A stretch of 40,510 nucleotides of DNA from an uncultured Oscillospiraceae bacterium. GTDB taxonomy: Bacteria; Bacillota; Clostridia; Oscillospirales; Ruminococcaceae. Below the pieces are notes generated by a model. That model saw nothing but the letters and a program-made list of their open reading frames with translations. It searched no databases and had not been told where the DNA came from. The stretch lies in contig CATKAZ010000076.1 in NCBI GenBank assembly GCA_949745795.1, positions 1 through 40,510 of the forward strand, in the 5' to 3' direction. Shown in pieces: positions 24,758 through 34,306 of the stretch (position 1 is its first letter; each line of letters opens with the position of its first letter). Position numbers and translations under genes: made by a program.

Positions 24758-24786
24758 TTGACAAAATGATTAAAAATGGATATACT
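24758..24786 (+). promoter_or_regulatory. Consensus promoter for ppa-prs
   Basis: Perfect TTGACA (24758-24763), 17-bp spacer, TATACT (24781-24786). It is 60 bp upstream of the pyrophosphatase start. Confidence 0.75.
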
Positions 24787-24846
24787 AATTAATGAAATAG
24801 CATGTCGTGATTTGTTAAAAATAAAAATATTTGAAAGGCGGTCAAT

Positions 24847-25377
24847 GTGAATATTTGGCATAATATAAGTCCTAAAAGAGTCAGTCCGGAAGATTTTGTT
24901 GCAGTTATTGAAATTCCTAAAGGCAGCAAAATAAAATATGAATTGGATAAAGAAACAGGTTTTATGAAACTTGACAGAATCTTGTACACTTCAACCCATT
25001 ATCCTGCAAATTATGGATTAATACCAAGAACTTATGCAGATGACGGTGATCCTCTTGATGTACTTTTGCTTTGTTCTGAAACGCTTTATCCTATGACTCT
25101 TGTCAGATGTTATCCTATAGGAGTTATCAGAATGATTGACAGCGGACGTCATGATGATAAAATCATTGCAATACCTTATGATGATCCGACTTATAATACC
25201 TATAGAGATATTGATGAGCTTCCTAAGCATATATTTGATGAAATGATTCATTTTTTCAAGGTATATAAGGAATTGGAAAATAAAACTACTGCGGTAGACG
25301 AAATAGAAAATGCTGAAAGTGCGAAAATTATTATCGCCAATGATATAGAGCATTATATTAATAAATTCTGCAAATAA
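24847..25377 (+). CDS. ppa: Inorganic pyrophosphatase, family I
   Basis: 176 aa, GTG start at 24847 with an AAGGCGG site 5 nt upstream. Family I core: EIPKGSKIKYELDKETGF, HYPANYGLIPRTYADDGDPL with the metal-binding DGDPLDVL, then DDKIIAIPYDDP. Hydrolyses pyrophosphate in the cytoplasm. 18 bp upstream of the PRPP synthetase gene. The pairing is plausible because PRPP-using reactions release pyrophosphate; co-transcription is inferred from the short gap and shared promoter. Confidence 0.96.
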   Translation: MNIWHNISPKRVSPEDFVAVIEIPKGSKIKYELDKETGFMKLDRILYTSTHYPANYGLIPRTYADDGDPLDVLLLCSETLYPMTLVRCYPIGVIRMIDSGRHDDKIIAIPYDDPTYNTYRDIDELPKHIFDEMIHFFKVYKELENKTTAVDEIENAESAKIIIANDIEHYINKFCK

Positions 25378-25395
25378 AAATCAGGAAGGAAAAAT

Positions 25396-26541
25396 ATGAA
25401 AATGACTGCAAAAGCAAGCGAAGTATTATTCAATTCAGAAGCAAGTGTAGCGCCTTTGGGAATTATTGCTCTTGAAGGTGCATCTGAACTCGGTAACAAA
25501 ATTGACGGTTATCTTGTTGAATGGGCAAGAAAAGGCGGATATAACGTTGATACTCTGCTCATAAAGAACCAGTGCCCCAGGTTTGCTTCTGGTGACGGTA
25601 AGGGAATCATAGAATCTACCGTAAGAGGCAAGGATATTTTTATTGTAGTTGACGTAGGCAATTATAGCTGTACGTACAAAATGTTCGGCAAGGAAAATTC
25701 AATGTCTCCTGACGACCATTATCAGGATCTTAAAAGAATTATTCAGGCAATTTCAGGTAAGGCTCATAGAATCAATGTAATTATGCCTATTCTTTACGGA
25801 GGACGTCAGCATAGAAGAAGTTACCGTGAATCCCTTGACTGTGCATGTGCATTACAGGAACTTCAATCAATGGGAGTTTCAAATATTGTAACCTTTGACG
25901 CTCATGATCCAAGGGTACATAATGCTATTCCGCTAATGGGATTCGATAATGTTATTCCGTCATATCAGGTTTTGAAAGCATTGTTTAAAAATGTAGATAA
26001 TCTGGTAATTAATAAGGATGAATTCATGGTAGTAAGTCCGGATGAAGGCGCATTGAACAGAAATATGTATTATGCTTCTGTATTAGGCGTTGATATGGGT
26101 ATGTTTTATAAAAGACGTGATTATTCCAGAATTATTGATGGTCGTAATCCGATTGTTGCTCACGAATATTTGGGTAATTCGGTAGAGGGTAAGGATGTTT
26201 TTGTTGCTGATGATATAATTTCGTCAGGTGAGTCTGTTTTGGATATTGCTTATGCATTAAAGAAGAAAAATGCAAGAAGATTTTTTGCTTATTGTACTTA
26301 TGCACTTTATACAAACGGACTTGAAAAATTTGATAAGGCTTATAAGGACGGGTATATTTCCGGTGTATTCGGAACGAATCTGACATATCGTTCTCCGGAA
26401 CTTCTTGAAAGACCATGGTTTCATGAAGTTGACGTTTCAAAATATATTGCGTATTTTATTGCTTCCATTAATCATGATGTATCAATCGGTACTGTTATTG
26501 ATCCTCATGAAAAAATAAAAGCGTTACTTTCACAACAATAA
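25396..26541 (+). CDS. prs: Ribose-phosphate pyrophosphokinase, long divergent clostridial form
   Basis: 381 aa, about 65 aa longer than the canonical ~315 aa enzyme. Makes PRPP from ribose-5-phosphate and ATP. Recognisable sites: flexible-loop region YGGRQHRRSYRESLDCACAL, FDAHDPRVHNAIPLMGFDNV (canonical D-x-H-x3-IQGFF) and the PRPP loop DVFVADDIISSGES (canonical VDDMIDTxGT). These are conserved in position but altered in sequence, as in a distinct Clostridia subgroup. AGGAAGGA site, ATG start. It follows ppa and ends at a strong bidirectional terminator. Confidence 0.88.
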   Translation: MKMTAKASEVLFNSEASVAPLGIIALEGASELGNKIDGYLVEWARKGGYNVDTLLIKNQCPRFASGDGKGIIESTVRGKDIFIVVDVGNYSCTYKMFGKENSMSPDDHYQDLKRIIQAISGKAHRINVIMPILYGGRQHRRSYRESLDCACALQELQSMGVSNIVTFDAHDPRVHNAIPLMGFDNVIPSYQVLKALFKNVDNLVINKDEFMVVSPDEGALNRNMYYASVLGVDMGMFYKRRDYSRIIDGRNPIVAHEYLGNSVEGKDVFVADDIISSGESVLDIAYALKKKNARRFFAYCTYALYTNGLEKFDKAYKDGYISGVFGTNLTYRSPELLERPWFHEVDVSKYIAYFIASINHDVSIGTVIDPHEKIKALLSQQ

Positions 26542-26547
26542 TAATTA

Positions 26548-26572
26548 CAGCCCTTTTTATATAAAAGGGCTG
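26548..26572. terminator. Bidirectional terminator between prs and the RluA-family gene
   Basis: 10-bp perfect stem CAGCCCTTTT / AAAAGGGCTG with a 5-nt loop TATAT. It lies between two convergent stop codons, 6 bp from each. Confidence 0.8.
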
Positions 26573-26577
26573 ATATT

Positions 26578-27522
26578 TTATTTAAAAATATTTAACTTGA
26601 ATTCCGGTTCTGCAATTGTAAAAATTTGACCACTAAGATAACCTAGAATTTCGGAGGACTGAAATTTAAATTCCAGACGATATGCACATAATTGCTGATG
26701 AAAAATTCCCATGCGTTTATTTATAGCGGTATTACCGTATTTGCCGTCTCCCAAAATGGGGTATCCCAAATAAGCAAGATGCGCACGAATTTGATGAGTT
26801 CTTCCTGTTATAAGATTAATTTCTGCAAGAGTAAAATTATTTTTTGTACATAGCACCTGACAGCCTGTAATTATTTCTTTGTATCCGTTAATCGGATCAG
26901 AAACAATATCTACTCGATTGTGCTGAAGCTTTTTCAGATAATCAGCTTTAACAAATCCTTCATTTGGAATTGTTCCGCAGCAAATACATAAATATCTTTT
27001 TTCAATTTCTCTTAAACGGATTTTTTCATTTATTTCTCTTAAAGCAGCAGCATTTTTAGCAGCAATAACAAGTCCTGTAGTATTTCGGTCAAGTCTGTTA
27101 CAGATTGCCGGAGCAAATGAATTTTCTTTTTCTGGATCGTATTCGTGTTTATGATAAAGATAAGCTTTGATTACGTCAATTAAAGTATCATTGTTCATTT
27201 CAGAGCCTCTATGCACGTCTATGCCTGTGGGTTTGTTAACTATTATTATATTTTCGTCTTCATAAATAATATTTAGATTTTTATTAATATATGAGAAATG
27301 AATATTTGTTTTTTCTTCAAAAAACTCATCGTTTATATACATATCAATTATATCGTGTTCTTTAAGTATTTGTGAAATATCACATCTTTTTTTATTGACC
27401 TTAATCCTTTTTAAACGTATATATTTATATAAAAGTGATTTTGGAAGTTTAGGTACAGTTTTTAATACAAATTTATCAACCCTCTGTCCGCTGTCATTTT
27501 TATTTATAACAAATTCCTTCAT
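26578..27522 (-). CDS. RluA-family 23S rRNA pseudouridine synthase (RluC/RluD type)
   Basis: 314 aa. N-terminal S4 domain (GQRVDKFVLKTVPKLPKSLL), then the RluA catalytic domain: IIIVNKPTGIDVHRGSE, AICNRLDRNTTGLVIAAK with catalytic Asp145, and LITGRTHQIRAHLAYLGYPI followed by GDGKYGN. These are the full RluA signatures. The exact target uridine cannot be assigned. Start ATG with an AGAGGA-type site. A single gene converging on prs. Confidence 0.92.
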   Translation of the reverse strand: MKEFVINKNDSGQRVDKFVLKTVPKLPKSLLYKYIRLKRIKVNKKRCDISQILKEHDIIDMYINDEFFEEKTNIHFSYINKNLNIIYEDENIIIVNKPTGIDVHRGSEMNNDTLIDVIKAYLYHKHEYDPEKENSFAPAICNRLDRNTTGLVIAAKNAAALREINEKIRLREIEKRYLCICCGTIPNEGFVKADYLKKLQHNRVDIVSDPINGYKEIITGCQVLCTKNNFTLAEINLITGRTHQIRAHLAYLGYPILGDGKYGNTAINKRMGIFHQQLCAYRLEFKFQSSEILGYLSGQIFTIAEPEFKLNIFK

Positions 27523-27715
27523 TTATTTATCCTCTTATAATTAGTTTTTATATGGATATTATAGCATATGTTTCATTAAATTGAAACTGAAAAATATGAA
27601 ATTATATAATTTTTAAAAAAGTACTTTTATTTTTTGTAAAAAAGGATTATACTATATAGTAGATAATGATGATTATAAGAGAAATTAGACAATATATTTT
27701 TTATTCGGAGGGAAT

Positions 27716-28402
27716 ATGGCTGAAAATATTCATAAAGGACATAGAGAAAGAGTTAGAAAGAAATTTATAAAAACTGGATTTACCGGTTTTGCTGATCATG
27801 AAAAGTTAGAACTTCTTCTATTTTATTCACGTCCTAGAGTTGATACAAATACAATAGCGCATAATCTTATTGATAAATTTAAAACATTAAGCGGAGTTTT
27901 TGAAGCTGATATTGAAATACTAAAAGAAGTTGACGGTATTGATGAATCCACAGCAGTATTGATAAAAATGATACCTGCGCTTACTAAAGAATATGTAAAT
28001 TCAAAGGTCAGCTTGATGTCGATGGGCAGCTATAAGGCAGCATGTGAATACTTTAAAAATCAATTTTTGGGTGAAAGTATAGAAAAGGTTAGAATAGCAT
28101 GTGTTGATGATAAGCTTAGACTTGTTGATTGTGCAGTTATTTCTGAGGGTGTTCCTGGAGCAGTAGAAGTCAATATACGTAAAATAGTAGAATTTACATA
28201 TAAAAATAAATGTGAAAGTATAATAATGGCTCACAATCACCCGAATGGAGATTTTATTCCATCAGATGATGACATAAAAGCTACATCAGAAATGTTTAGA
28301 ACATTAAAGCCTGTTGGTATAAAACTTCTTGATCATATTATTGTTGCCGGCGGTCAGGCAATATCATTGAAAGAATCGGGCGCATTTACGCTTTTAAAAT
28401 AA
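27716..28402 (+). CDS. radC: RadC family JAMM/MPN domain protein
   Basis: 228 aa, CGGAGGG site and ATG start. An N-terminal helix-hairpin-helix-like part (DHEKLELLLFYSRPRVDTNT, LKEVDGIDESTAVLIKMIP) is followed by a C-terminal JAMM metalloprotease-like domain with HNHPNGDFIPSDDD (His173, His175, Asp185/186). In the usual family the N-terminus carries RERL...G...LSD.ELLA; here it is RERVRKKFIKTGFTGFADHE. Historically linked to DNA repair, but its biochemical role is unresolved. 9 bp before uvrB, thus likely co-transcribed with repair genes. Confidence 0.9.
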   Translation: MAENIHKGHRERVRKKFIKTGFTGFADHEKLELLLFYSRPRVDTNTIAHNLIDKFKTLSGVFEADIEILKEVDGIDESTAVLIKMIPALTKEYVNSKVSLMSMGSYKAACEYFKNQFLGESIEKVRIACVDDKLRLVDCAVISEGVPGAVEVNIRKIVEFTYKNKCESIIMAHNHPNGDFIPSDDDIKATSEMFRTLKPVGIKLLDHIIVAGGQAISLKESGAFTLLK

Positions 28403-28411
28403 GGAGAAATT

Positions 28412-30379
28412 ATGAAAGAACGTAAATTTGAATTGGTAACTGATTATAAACCATCCGGAGACCAGCCAGAGGCAATAAAAAAACTAACAGACGGTGTAAA
28501 GAAGGGATTAAGAGAGCAGACTCTTTTAGGTGTAACCGGTTCAGGAAAAACTTTTACGATGGCAAATATTATTGCCAATGTAAATAAGCCTACACTTGTT
28601 TTAGCACATAATAAAATACTTGCAGCTCAGCTTTGTTCAGAATTTAAAGAATTTTTCCCGAATAATGCTGTAGAATATTTTGTCTCCTATTACGATTATT
28701 ACCAACCGGAGGCATATGTACCGGGAACGGATACTTATATTGAAAAGGAATCTTCGATTAATGATGAAATTGATAAAATGCGTCACTCTGCTACAACGGC
28801 TCTTTCGGAGAGAAATGATGTAATAATTGTATCGAGTGTTTCCTGTATATACTCTTTGGGTAGTCCGGAAGATTACCGTTCAATGGTAGTTTCTGTAAGA
28901 CAAGGAATGGAAAAGTCAAGAGATCAGCTTTTAAACGAGCTTGTTGCAATACAGTATGAAAGAAATGATATAAATTTCGTTAGAAATAAGTTTCGTGTCA
29001 GGGGAGACGTTGTAGAAATTTTTCCGGCATCATCAAATGAAAAAGCAATAAGAGTAGAGTTTTTCGGTGATGAAATTGACCGTATAACAGAAATTAATGT
29101 ACTGACCGGAGAGGTTTTGACTATACTTAAGCATGCAGCAATTTTTCCTGCCAGTCACTATATTGTAAGTGGAGATAAAATGAATGATGCGATAAAAAAA
29201 ATTGATAAAGAGCTGGCGGAAAGAATAGAATATTTTCAATCGGAAAACAAATTGATTGAGGCACAGAGAATCGCTCAGAGAACTCATTATGATATGGAAA
29301 TGCTTCAGGAAATAGGTTTTTGCAGCGGTATTGAAAATTATTCAAGAATTTTGTCAGGACGTCCTGAGGGAAGTACTCCTATGACGCTTTTGGACCATTT
29401 TCCGAAAGATTTTCTTTTGCTTGTAGATGAGAGCCATGTAACGATTCCACAGGTAGGAGGAATGTATGCCGGTGACAGAGCAAGAAAAAAAACCCTTGTG
29501 GAATTCGGTTTCCGTTTGCCCAGTGCCTTTGACAACAGACCGCTTAATTTTGATGAATTTTATGATCATATTAATCAAGTTATTTTTGTCAGTGCAACTC
29601 CTAACAAATTTGAAAGGGAGAAGTCACAGCAAATAGTCGAACAGGTTATACGTCCTACCGGTCTTGTAGATCCGGAAATTATTGTAAAGCCGGTTCAGGG
29701 ACAAATTGAGGATCTTCTTTCCGAAATAAATAAGCGTACTGAAATCAATGAACGAGTTTTGATTACAACTCTTACAAAAAAAATGGCAGAGGATTTGACT
29801 TCATTTTTAGACGATGCGGGAGTAAAAGTCAGATATCTTCACCATGATATAGATACTATTGAACGTATGGAAATTATAAAAGATCTTCGTGAAGGAGAAT
29901 TTGATGTACTGGTTGGAATTAACCTTTTAAGAGAAGGTCTTGATATACCGGAAGTGTCTCTTGTTGCAATCCTTGATGCCGATAAAGAAGGTTTTTTAAG
30001 AAGCGAAACCTCACTTGTGCAAACTATAGGACGTGCAGCGAGAAATGCTAAGGGACAAGTTATTATGTATGCTGATTCTGTTACTAATTCTATGGAAAAA
30101 GCAATAACCGAAACGGAAAGACGCAGATCCATTCAGATAGCATATAATGAAAAGCATGGTATTGTTCCTAAAACAATAAAGAAAGAAATCAGAAAAGTAC
30201 TTGAAATATCTTCAAAAGAAACAGTTGAAAAGAAAATTGACAAAAAGCTTTCTAAAGCTGAAAAGGCTGAACTTATTTCAAAACTTAAAATGGAAATGAA
30301 AGAAGCGGCAAAAATGTTGGAGTTTGAACATGCTGCCTATCTTAGAGATAAAATTAAGGAATTAGAGGGAAACAAATGA
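28412..30379 (+). CDS. uvrB: Excinuclease ABC subunit B
   Basis: 655 aa, normal length. Superfamily 2 helicase-like: Walker A GVTGSGKT (residues 40-47), the UvrB beta-hairpin region [29 protein letters not shown] (Walker B), [20 protein letters not shown] and [11 protein letters not shown] (motifs V-VI), and a C-terminal UVR motif ([17 protein letters not shown]) that contacts UvrC. Damage verification step of nucleotide excision repair. AAGGAG site. The stop codon overlaps uvrA by 4 bp (ATGA). Confidence 0.98.
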   Translation: MKERKFELVTDYKPSGDQPEAIKKLTDGVKKGLREQTLLGVTGSGKTFTMANIIANVNKPTLVLAHNKILAAQLCSEFKEFFPNNAVEYFVSYYDYYQPEAYVPGTDTYIEKESSINDEIDKMRHSATTALSERNDVIIVSSVSCIYSLGSPEDYRSMVVSVRQGMEKSRDQLLNELVAIQYERNDINFVRNKFRVRGDVVEIFPASSNEKAIRVEFFGDEIDRITEINVLTGEVLTILKHAAIFPASHYIVSGDKMNDAIKKIDKELAERIEYFQSENKLIEAQRIAQRTHYDMEMLQEIGFCSGIENYSRILSGRPEGSTPMTLLDHFPKDFLLLVDESHVTIPQVGGMYAGDRARKKTLVEFGFRLPSAFDNRPLNFDEFYDHINQVIFVSATPNKFEREKSQQIVEQVIRPTGLVDPEIIVKPVQGQIEDLLSEINKRTEINERVLITTLTKKMAEDLTSFLDDAGVKVRYLHHDIDTIERMEIIKDLREGEFDVLVGINLLREGLDIPEVSLVAILDADKEGFLRSETSLVQTIGRAARNAKGQVIMYADSVTNSMEKAITETERRRSIQIAYNEKHGIVPKTIKKEIRKVLEISSKETVEKKIDKKLSKAEKAELISKLKMEMKEAAKMLEFEHAAYLRDKIKELEGNK

Positions 30380-33195
30380 CAGATAAAATAATTATTAAAG
30401 GTGCAAGAGAACATAATTTAAAAAATGTTGATTTGGAAATACCCAGAAACAAACTTATCGTTATGACAGGTCTTTCAGGTTCAGGAAAATCATCTCTTGC
30501 ATTCGATACTATTTATGCGGACGGTCAAAGAAGATATATGGAAAGTCTTTCATCGTATGCAAGAATGTTTTTGGGACAAATGGAAAAACCGGATGTTGAT
30601 AGTATTGAGGGATTATCTCCTGCAATATCAATTGATCAGAAAACCACTTCTAAAAATCCCCGTTCGACAGTTGGAACTGTAACAGAATTATACGATTATC
30701 TGCGTCTGCTTTATGCCAGAATAGGAATACCTCACTGTCCTGTTTGCGGAAGGGAAATAAAACAGCAGACGGTTGATCAGATAGTTGATAAAATATTTGA
30801 ACTGGAAAAGGGAACTAAAATTCAACTATTAGCGCCTATTGTCAGAGGAAGAAAAGGAACTTATGTAAAGGAATTGGATAATGCAAGGCGTTCAGGTTAT
30901 GTTCGTGTAAGAATTGACGGAAGTATGTATGATCTTTCCGAGGAAATAATTCTTGATAAGAATAAGAAACATAATATTGATATTGTGGTAGATCGTTTAG
31001 TAATAAAAGACGGCATAAAATCACGTCTTACCGATAGTATTGAAACAGTAATCTCACTCTCAGGAGGAATGCTTGCAGTAGATGTAATAGGCGGAGAAGA
31101 ATTACTGTTTTCTCAGAGCTATGCATGTCCGGAGCATAATATTAGTATAGAGGAACTAAATCCCAGAATGTTTTCATTTAATAATCCTTTTGGAGCATGT
31201 GCTAAATGTACCGGTCTTGGTACATTTTCCAGAATAGATCCTGACCTAATAGTTCCCAATAAGGATTTGAGTATCAGACAGGGAGCAATAAAGGCGAGCG
31301 GTTGGAATACACTTACCGAAGGTTCTATTGCTATGATGTACTATAATGCTATAGCTAAAAAGTATAATATCAGTCTTGATACACCTTTTAAAGATTTGCC
31401 TAAAGAAGCGGCTGATGCATTTTTATACGGAACAAAAGACAGGCTTGAACTTCAGATAATCGATTCATTCGGAGGCGGTGTAAGATACAGTAAATTTGAG
31501 GGTATTATTAACAATCTGGAAAGACGATATAAAGAATCCAGCAGTGAATATTCTAAAAATGAAATCGCGGATTGTATGAATGAAATAAACTGTCCGGAAT
31601 GTAAGGGTGAACGACTAAAAAAAGAAAGTCTTTCAGTAACAATAGGCGGAATAAATATTATTGATTTTACTAAGCTTTCTATATCAGAGGCTCTTGATTT
31701 TATAAATAATCTTGAACTGACTGAACGTGAAATAATGATTGCAGAAAGAATTATTAAGGAAATACGTGAGAGACTTGGTTTTTTAAAAAGTGTAGGGCTT
31801 GAGTATCTTACACTTTCTCGTTCCTCAGGTACGCTGTCAGGCGGTGAAAGTCAGCGTATACGTCTTGCTACACAAATAGGATCTTCACTTATGGGAGTAC
31901 TGTATATCCTGGATGAGCCTAGTATAGGTTTGCATCAGCGTGATAATGACAAGCTTATCGAAACACTTAAGCATTTACGTGACATTGGTAATACACTTAT
32001 AGTAGTTGAGCATGATGATGATACTATGCTTGCAGCTGATTATATTGTTGATATCGGACCGGGAGCCGGAGTGAATGGGGGAGAAGTCATATTTTCAGGA
32101 ACTGTAGATGAATTGCTAAAATCTGAAAATTCCATTACAGGACAGTATCTAAGCGGTAAGAAAAAAATTCCTCTTCCGGAAGAACGAAGAAAAGGAAACG
32201 GTAATTATCTGATAATAAAAGGGGCAGCAGAGAATAATCTAAAAAAGATTAATGTTAAAATACCTCTTGGCGAACTGATTTGTGTTACGGGAGTATCAGG
32301 TTCAGGTAAGTCATCGCTTGTAAATGAAATATTGTATAAGCATCTGGCTGCAAAGCTGAATCGAGCAAAAATTAAATCCGGTAAATTTAAGTCTATTGAA
32401 GGATTAGAAAATCTTGATAAAGTTATATGTATTGATCAGTCTCCAATCGGAAGAACTCCCAGATCAAATCCGGCAACTTATACCGGAGTATTTACTGATA
32501 TACGTGAACTTTTTGCACAGACAAGCGATGCCAAAACTCATGGCTACGGTGCGGGAAGGTTCTCCTTTAATATTAAAGGCGGACGCTGTGAGGCATGTGA
32601 AGGCGATGGCATAAAAAAAATTGAAATGCATTTTCTGCCGGATATCTATGTACCATGTGAAGTCTGCAAAGGGAAAAGGTACAATAGAGAAACACTTGAA
32701 ATTTTATACAAAGGAAAATCAATTTATGATGTTCTTGAGATGTCTGTTGACGAGGGAGTAAAATTTTTTGAAAACCATCCTAAAATACTCCGCAAACTGA
32801 AAACATTGCAGGAGGTTGGACTGGGGTATATCAAAATCGGTCAGCCTGCTACAACACTTTCAGGCGGTGAAGCACAAAGAGTTAAATTATCAACTGAACT
32901 TTCCAAAAGAGCTACAGGTAAAACTATTTATATTCTTGATGAGCCTACAACAGGTCTGCATACAGCTGATGTCCACAAGCTTATAGAAGTTCTCCAAAAG
33001 CTTGCAGACACCGGAAATACAGTATTAGTAATTGAACATAATCTTAATGTCATAAAGGTTGCAGATCATATTATTGATCTTGGTCCTGAGGGCGGTACAG
33101 GCGGCGGCACTGTTGTTGTAAGCGGTACTCCTGAAGAAGTAGCAGATTGTCCTCAATCATACACAGGTAAATACCTGAAGAGCTACTTAAAATAA
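30376..33195 (+). CDS. uvrA: Excinuclease ABC subunit A
   Basis: 939 aa, normal length. Two ABC ATPase halves: Walker [10 protein letters not shown] near residue 33 and [11 protein letters not shown] in the second half, ABC signatures [13 protein letters not shown] and [13 protein letters not shown], and Walker B ILDEPS / [10 protein letters not shown]. Zinc modules: CPVCGRE, CPEC and [14 protein letters not shown] with CEVCKGKRY. The UvrB-binding domain and insertion domain are present. Recognises DNA lesions and loads UvrB. Translation is coupled to uvrB; uvrC is not in the window. Its 3' end overlaps the convergent thioesterase gene by 9 bp. Confidence 0.98.
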   Translation: MTDKIIIKGAREHNLKNVDLEIPRNKLIVMTGLSGSGKSSLAFDTIYADGQRRYMESLSSYARMFLGQMEKPDVDSIEGLSPAISIDQKTTSKNPRSTVGTVTELYDYLRLLYARIGIPHCPVCGREIKQQTVDQIVDKIFELEKGTKIQLLAPIVRGRKGTYVKELDNARRSGYVRVRIDGSMYDLSEEIILDKNKKHNIDIVVDRLVIKDGIKSRLTDSIETVISLSGGMLAVDVIGGEELLFSQSYACPEHNISIEELNPRMFSFNNPFGACAKCTGLGTFSRIDPDLIVPNKDLSIRQGAIKASGWNTLTEGSIAMMYYNAIAKKYNISLDTPFKDLPKEAADAFLYGTKDRLELQIIDSFGGGVRYSKFEGIINNLERRYKESSSEYSKNEIADCMNEINCPECKGERLKKESLSVTIGGINIIDFTKLSISEALDFINNLELTEREIMIAERIIKEIRERLGFLKSVGLEYLTLSRSSGTLSGGESQRIRLATQIGSSLMGVLYILDEPSIGLHQRDNDKLIETLKHLRDIGNTLIVVEHDDDTMLAADYIVDIGPGAGVNGGEVIFSGTVDELLKSENSITGQYLSGKKKIPLPEERRKGNGNYLIIKGAAENNLKKINVKIPLGELICVTGVSGSGKSSLVNEILYKHLAAKLNRAKIKSGKFKSIEGLENLDKVICIDQSPIGRTPRSNPATYTGVFTDIRELFAQTSDAKTHGYGAGRFSFNIKGGRCEACEGDGIKKIEMHFLPDIYVPCEVCKGKRYNRETLEILYKGKSIYDVLEMSVDEGVKFFENHPKILRKLKTLQEVGLGYIKIGQPATTLSGGEAQRVKLSTELSKRATGKTIYILDEPTTGLHTADVHKLIEVLQKLADTGNTVLVIEHNLNVIKVADHIIDLGPEGGTGGGTVVVSGTPEEVADCPQSYTGKYLKSYLK

Positions 33196-33618
33196 TTTTG
33201 TCGGCGAAACTTTATTAAATATATCAAAAATTTTCGGATAACTTTTTTTGATTCTTAATGGTTTCATCGACATATCCGTAAAACAATGGGTGGTGCTTCC
33301 GGTTGAACGAAGCTCACCTGTTTTTAGGTCGCAGATTTTATATTGTACTTCCATTTTAAATCCATTGAATTTACTTATTGCGGCGTAAATTAATATGGTA
33401 TCCCCAAAACGTACAGAGTTTTTATAACTGCACTGAGCTGATAAAACAGGCAGCATTATACCTTGTGATTCCATTAAATCGTAGGGATAACCAACCTTTT
33501 CCATGAAGTTTACTCTTGCTTCTTCAAACCAGCGTATATAATTAGAATGATGTACAACGTTCATTTTATCCGTTTCATAATAATATACATTTCTTTCATA
33601 TACGTGAATATTTTCCAT
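33187..33618 (-). CDS. Acyl-CoA thioesterase, YbgC/FadM hotdog family
   Basis: 143 aa. Hotdog fold of the 4HBT/YbgC type: [20 protein letters not shown] with the helix [16 protein letters not shown] and the strand [19 protein letters not shown]. The typical catalytic segment YxxTDxxGVVYHxxY reads [15 protein letters not shown]: Asp is kept and Gly is replaced by Asn. Likely hydrolyses short- or medium-chain acyl-CoA; the substrate is unknown. GGAGGA site, ATG start. No terminator visible, and the last 9 bp lie inside the end of uvrA on the other strand. Confidence 0.88.
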   Translation of the reverse strand: MENIHVYERNVYYYETDKMNVVHHSNYIRWFEEARVNFMEKVGYPYDLMESQGIMLPVLSAQCSYKNSVRFGDTILIYAAISKFNGFKMEVQYKICDLKTGELRSTGSTTHCFTDMSMKPLRIKKSYPKIFDIFNKVSPTKLF

Positions 33619-33647
33619 TTATATTATCCTCCATTTTTGTTTTCTTT

Positions 33648-33676
33648 ATTATAACACTGACTTGGAAAAAAGGCAA
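33648..33676 (-). promoter_or_regulatory. Promoter of the thioesterase gene (minus strand)
   Basis: Minus-strand TTGCCT (33671-33676), 17-bp spacer, TATAAT (33648-33653), 30 bp upstream of the start codon. Confidence 0.55.
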
Positions 33677-33738
33677 ATTGGAAATTTAGAATATATATGT
33701 TTTTTATATAATAAAAAATATTTGAGGTGAAAAATAAT

Positions 33739-34221
33739 ATGACTTTTGGATTTTCATATATAGGATTAATTTTTTTAATTATGCTTTTAGTACCGAACTT
33801 CTTTTGGATAAAAAATAAACCTAAAGATTATGAAAAATATGAAGTTAATGAAAGTAAGCTGCTTCTGATATTTGAGAGACTCGGTGAAATATCAGTGTCA
33901 ATTACGATACTTATTTTTTCTGATTTCAATATTAATACAATTTCGGTGTGGTCTGTGTGGATTATTATATCTTTTTTAATAATGATTCTATACGAATTTT
34001 ATTGGATCAAATATTTTAAAAGTGAAAAAACAATGAATGATTTTTACAGCAATTTTTTAGGAATACCTGTTGCAGGCGCTTCTTTACCGGTTTTAGCCTT
34101 TTTTATTTTGGGGATATACGGAAAAAATCCTGTTTTAATAGTATCAGTAATAATTCTTGGCATTGGACATATAGGTATTCATTTTAATCATAAAAATGAA
34201 ATAAAAAATATTTTTAAATGA
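33739..34221 (+). CDS. Small integral membrane protein, function unknown
   Basis: 160 aa from ATG 33739 with a GAGGTG site 9 nt upstream; an in-frame GTG four codons earlier lies within that site and is not favoured. About five membrane helices: SYIGLIFLIMLLVPNFFWI, the segment around ERLGEISVSITILIF, VWSVWIIISFLIMILYEFYW, GASLPVLAFFILGIYG and PVLIVSVIILGIGHIGIHF. The polar stretch between helices 1 and 2 reads KNKPKDYEKYEVNESK. Small proteins with this layout and a GHIGIH-type end occur in Clostridia, but no function is known to me. No terminator or clear operon partner. Confidence 0.7.
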   Translation: MTFGFSYIGLIFLIMLLVPNFFWIKNKPKDYEKYEVNESKLLLIFERLGEISVSITILIFSDFNINTISVWSVWIIISFLIMILYEFYWIKYFKSEKTMNDFYSNFLGIPVAGASLPVLAFFILGIYGKNPVLIVSVIILGIGHIGIHFNHKNEIKNIFK

Positions 34222-34228
34222 ATATCTC

Positions 34229-34257
34229 TTGATTGGTATCATAAAAAATGATATAAT
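34229..34257 (+). promoter_or_regulatory. Promoter of the oligopeptide-binding lipoprotein gene
   Basis: TTGATT (34229-34234), 17-bp spacer, TATAAT (34252-34257), 50 bp upstream of the start codon. A small inverted repeat TATCAT / ATGATA (34238-34243 and 34248-34253) lies in the spacer and -10. Confidence 0.65.
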
Positions 34258-34306
34258 TATTTTATATAAAAAGAAGAATTGCAGGACAGTTATAAGGGAG
34301 GACAAC

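Noticed and set aside
27600-27715. Promoter or SOS box before radC-uvrB-uvrA
   Set aside because: A TATACT at 27648 lacks a credible -35, and no GAACNNNNGTTC-type LexA box was found by eye.
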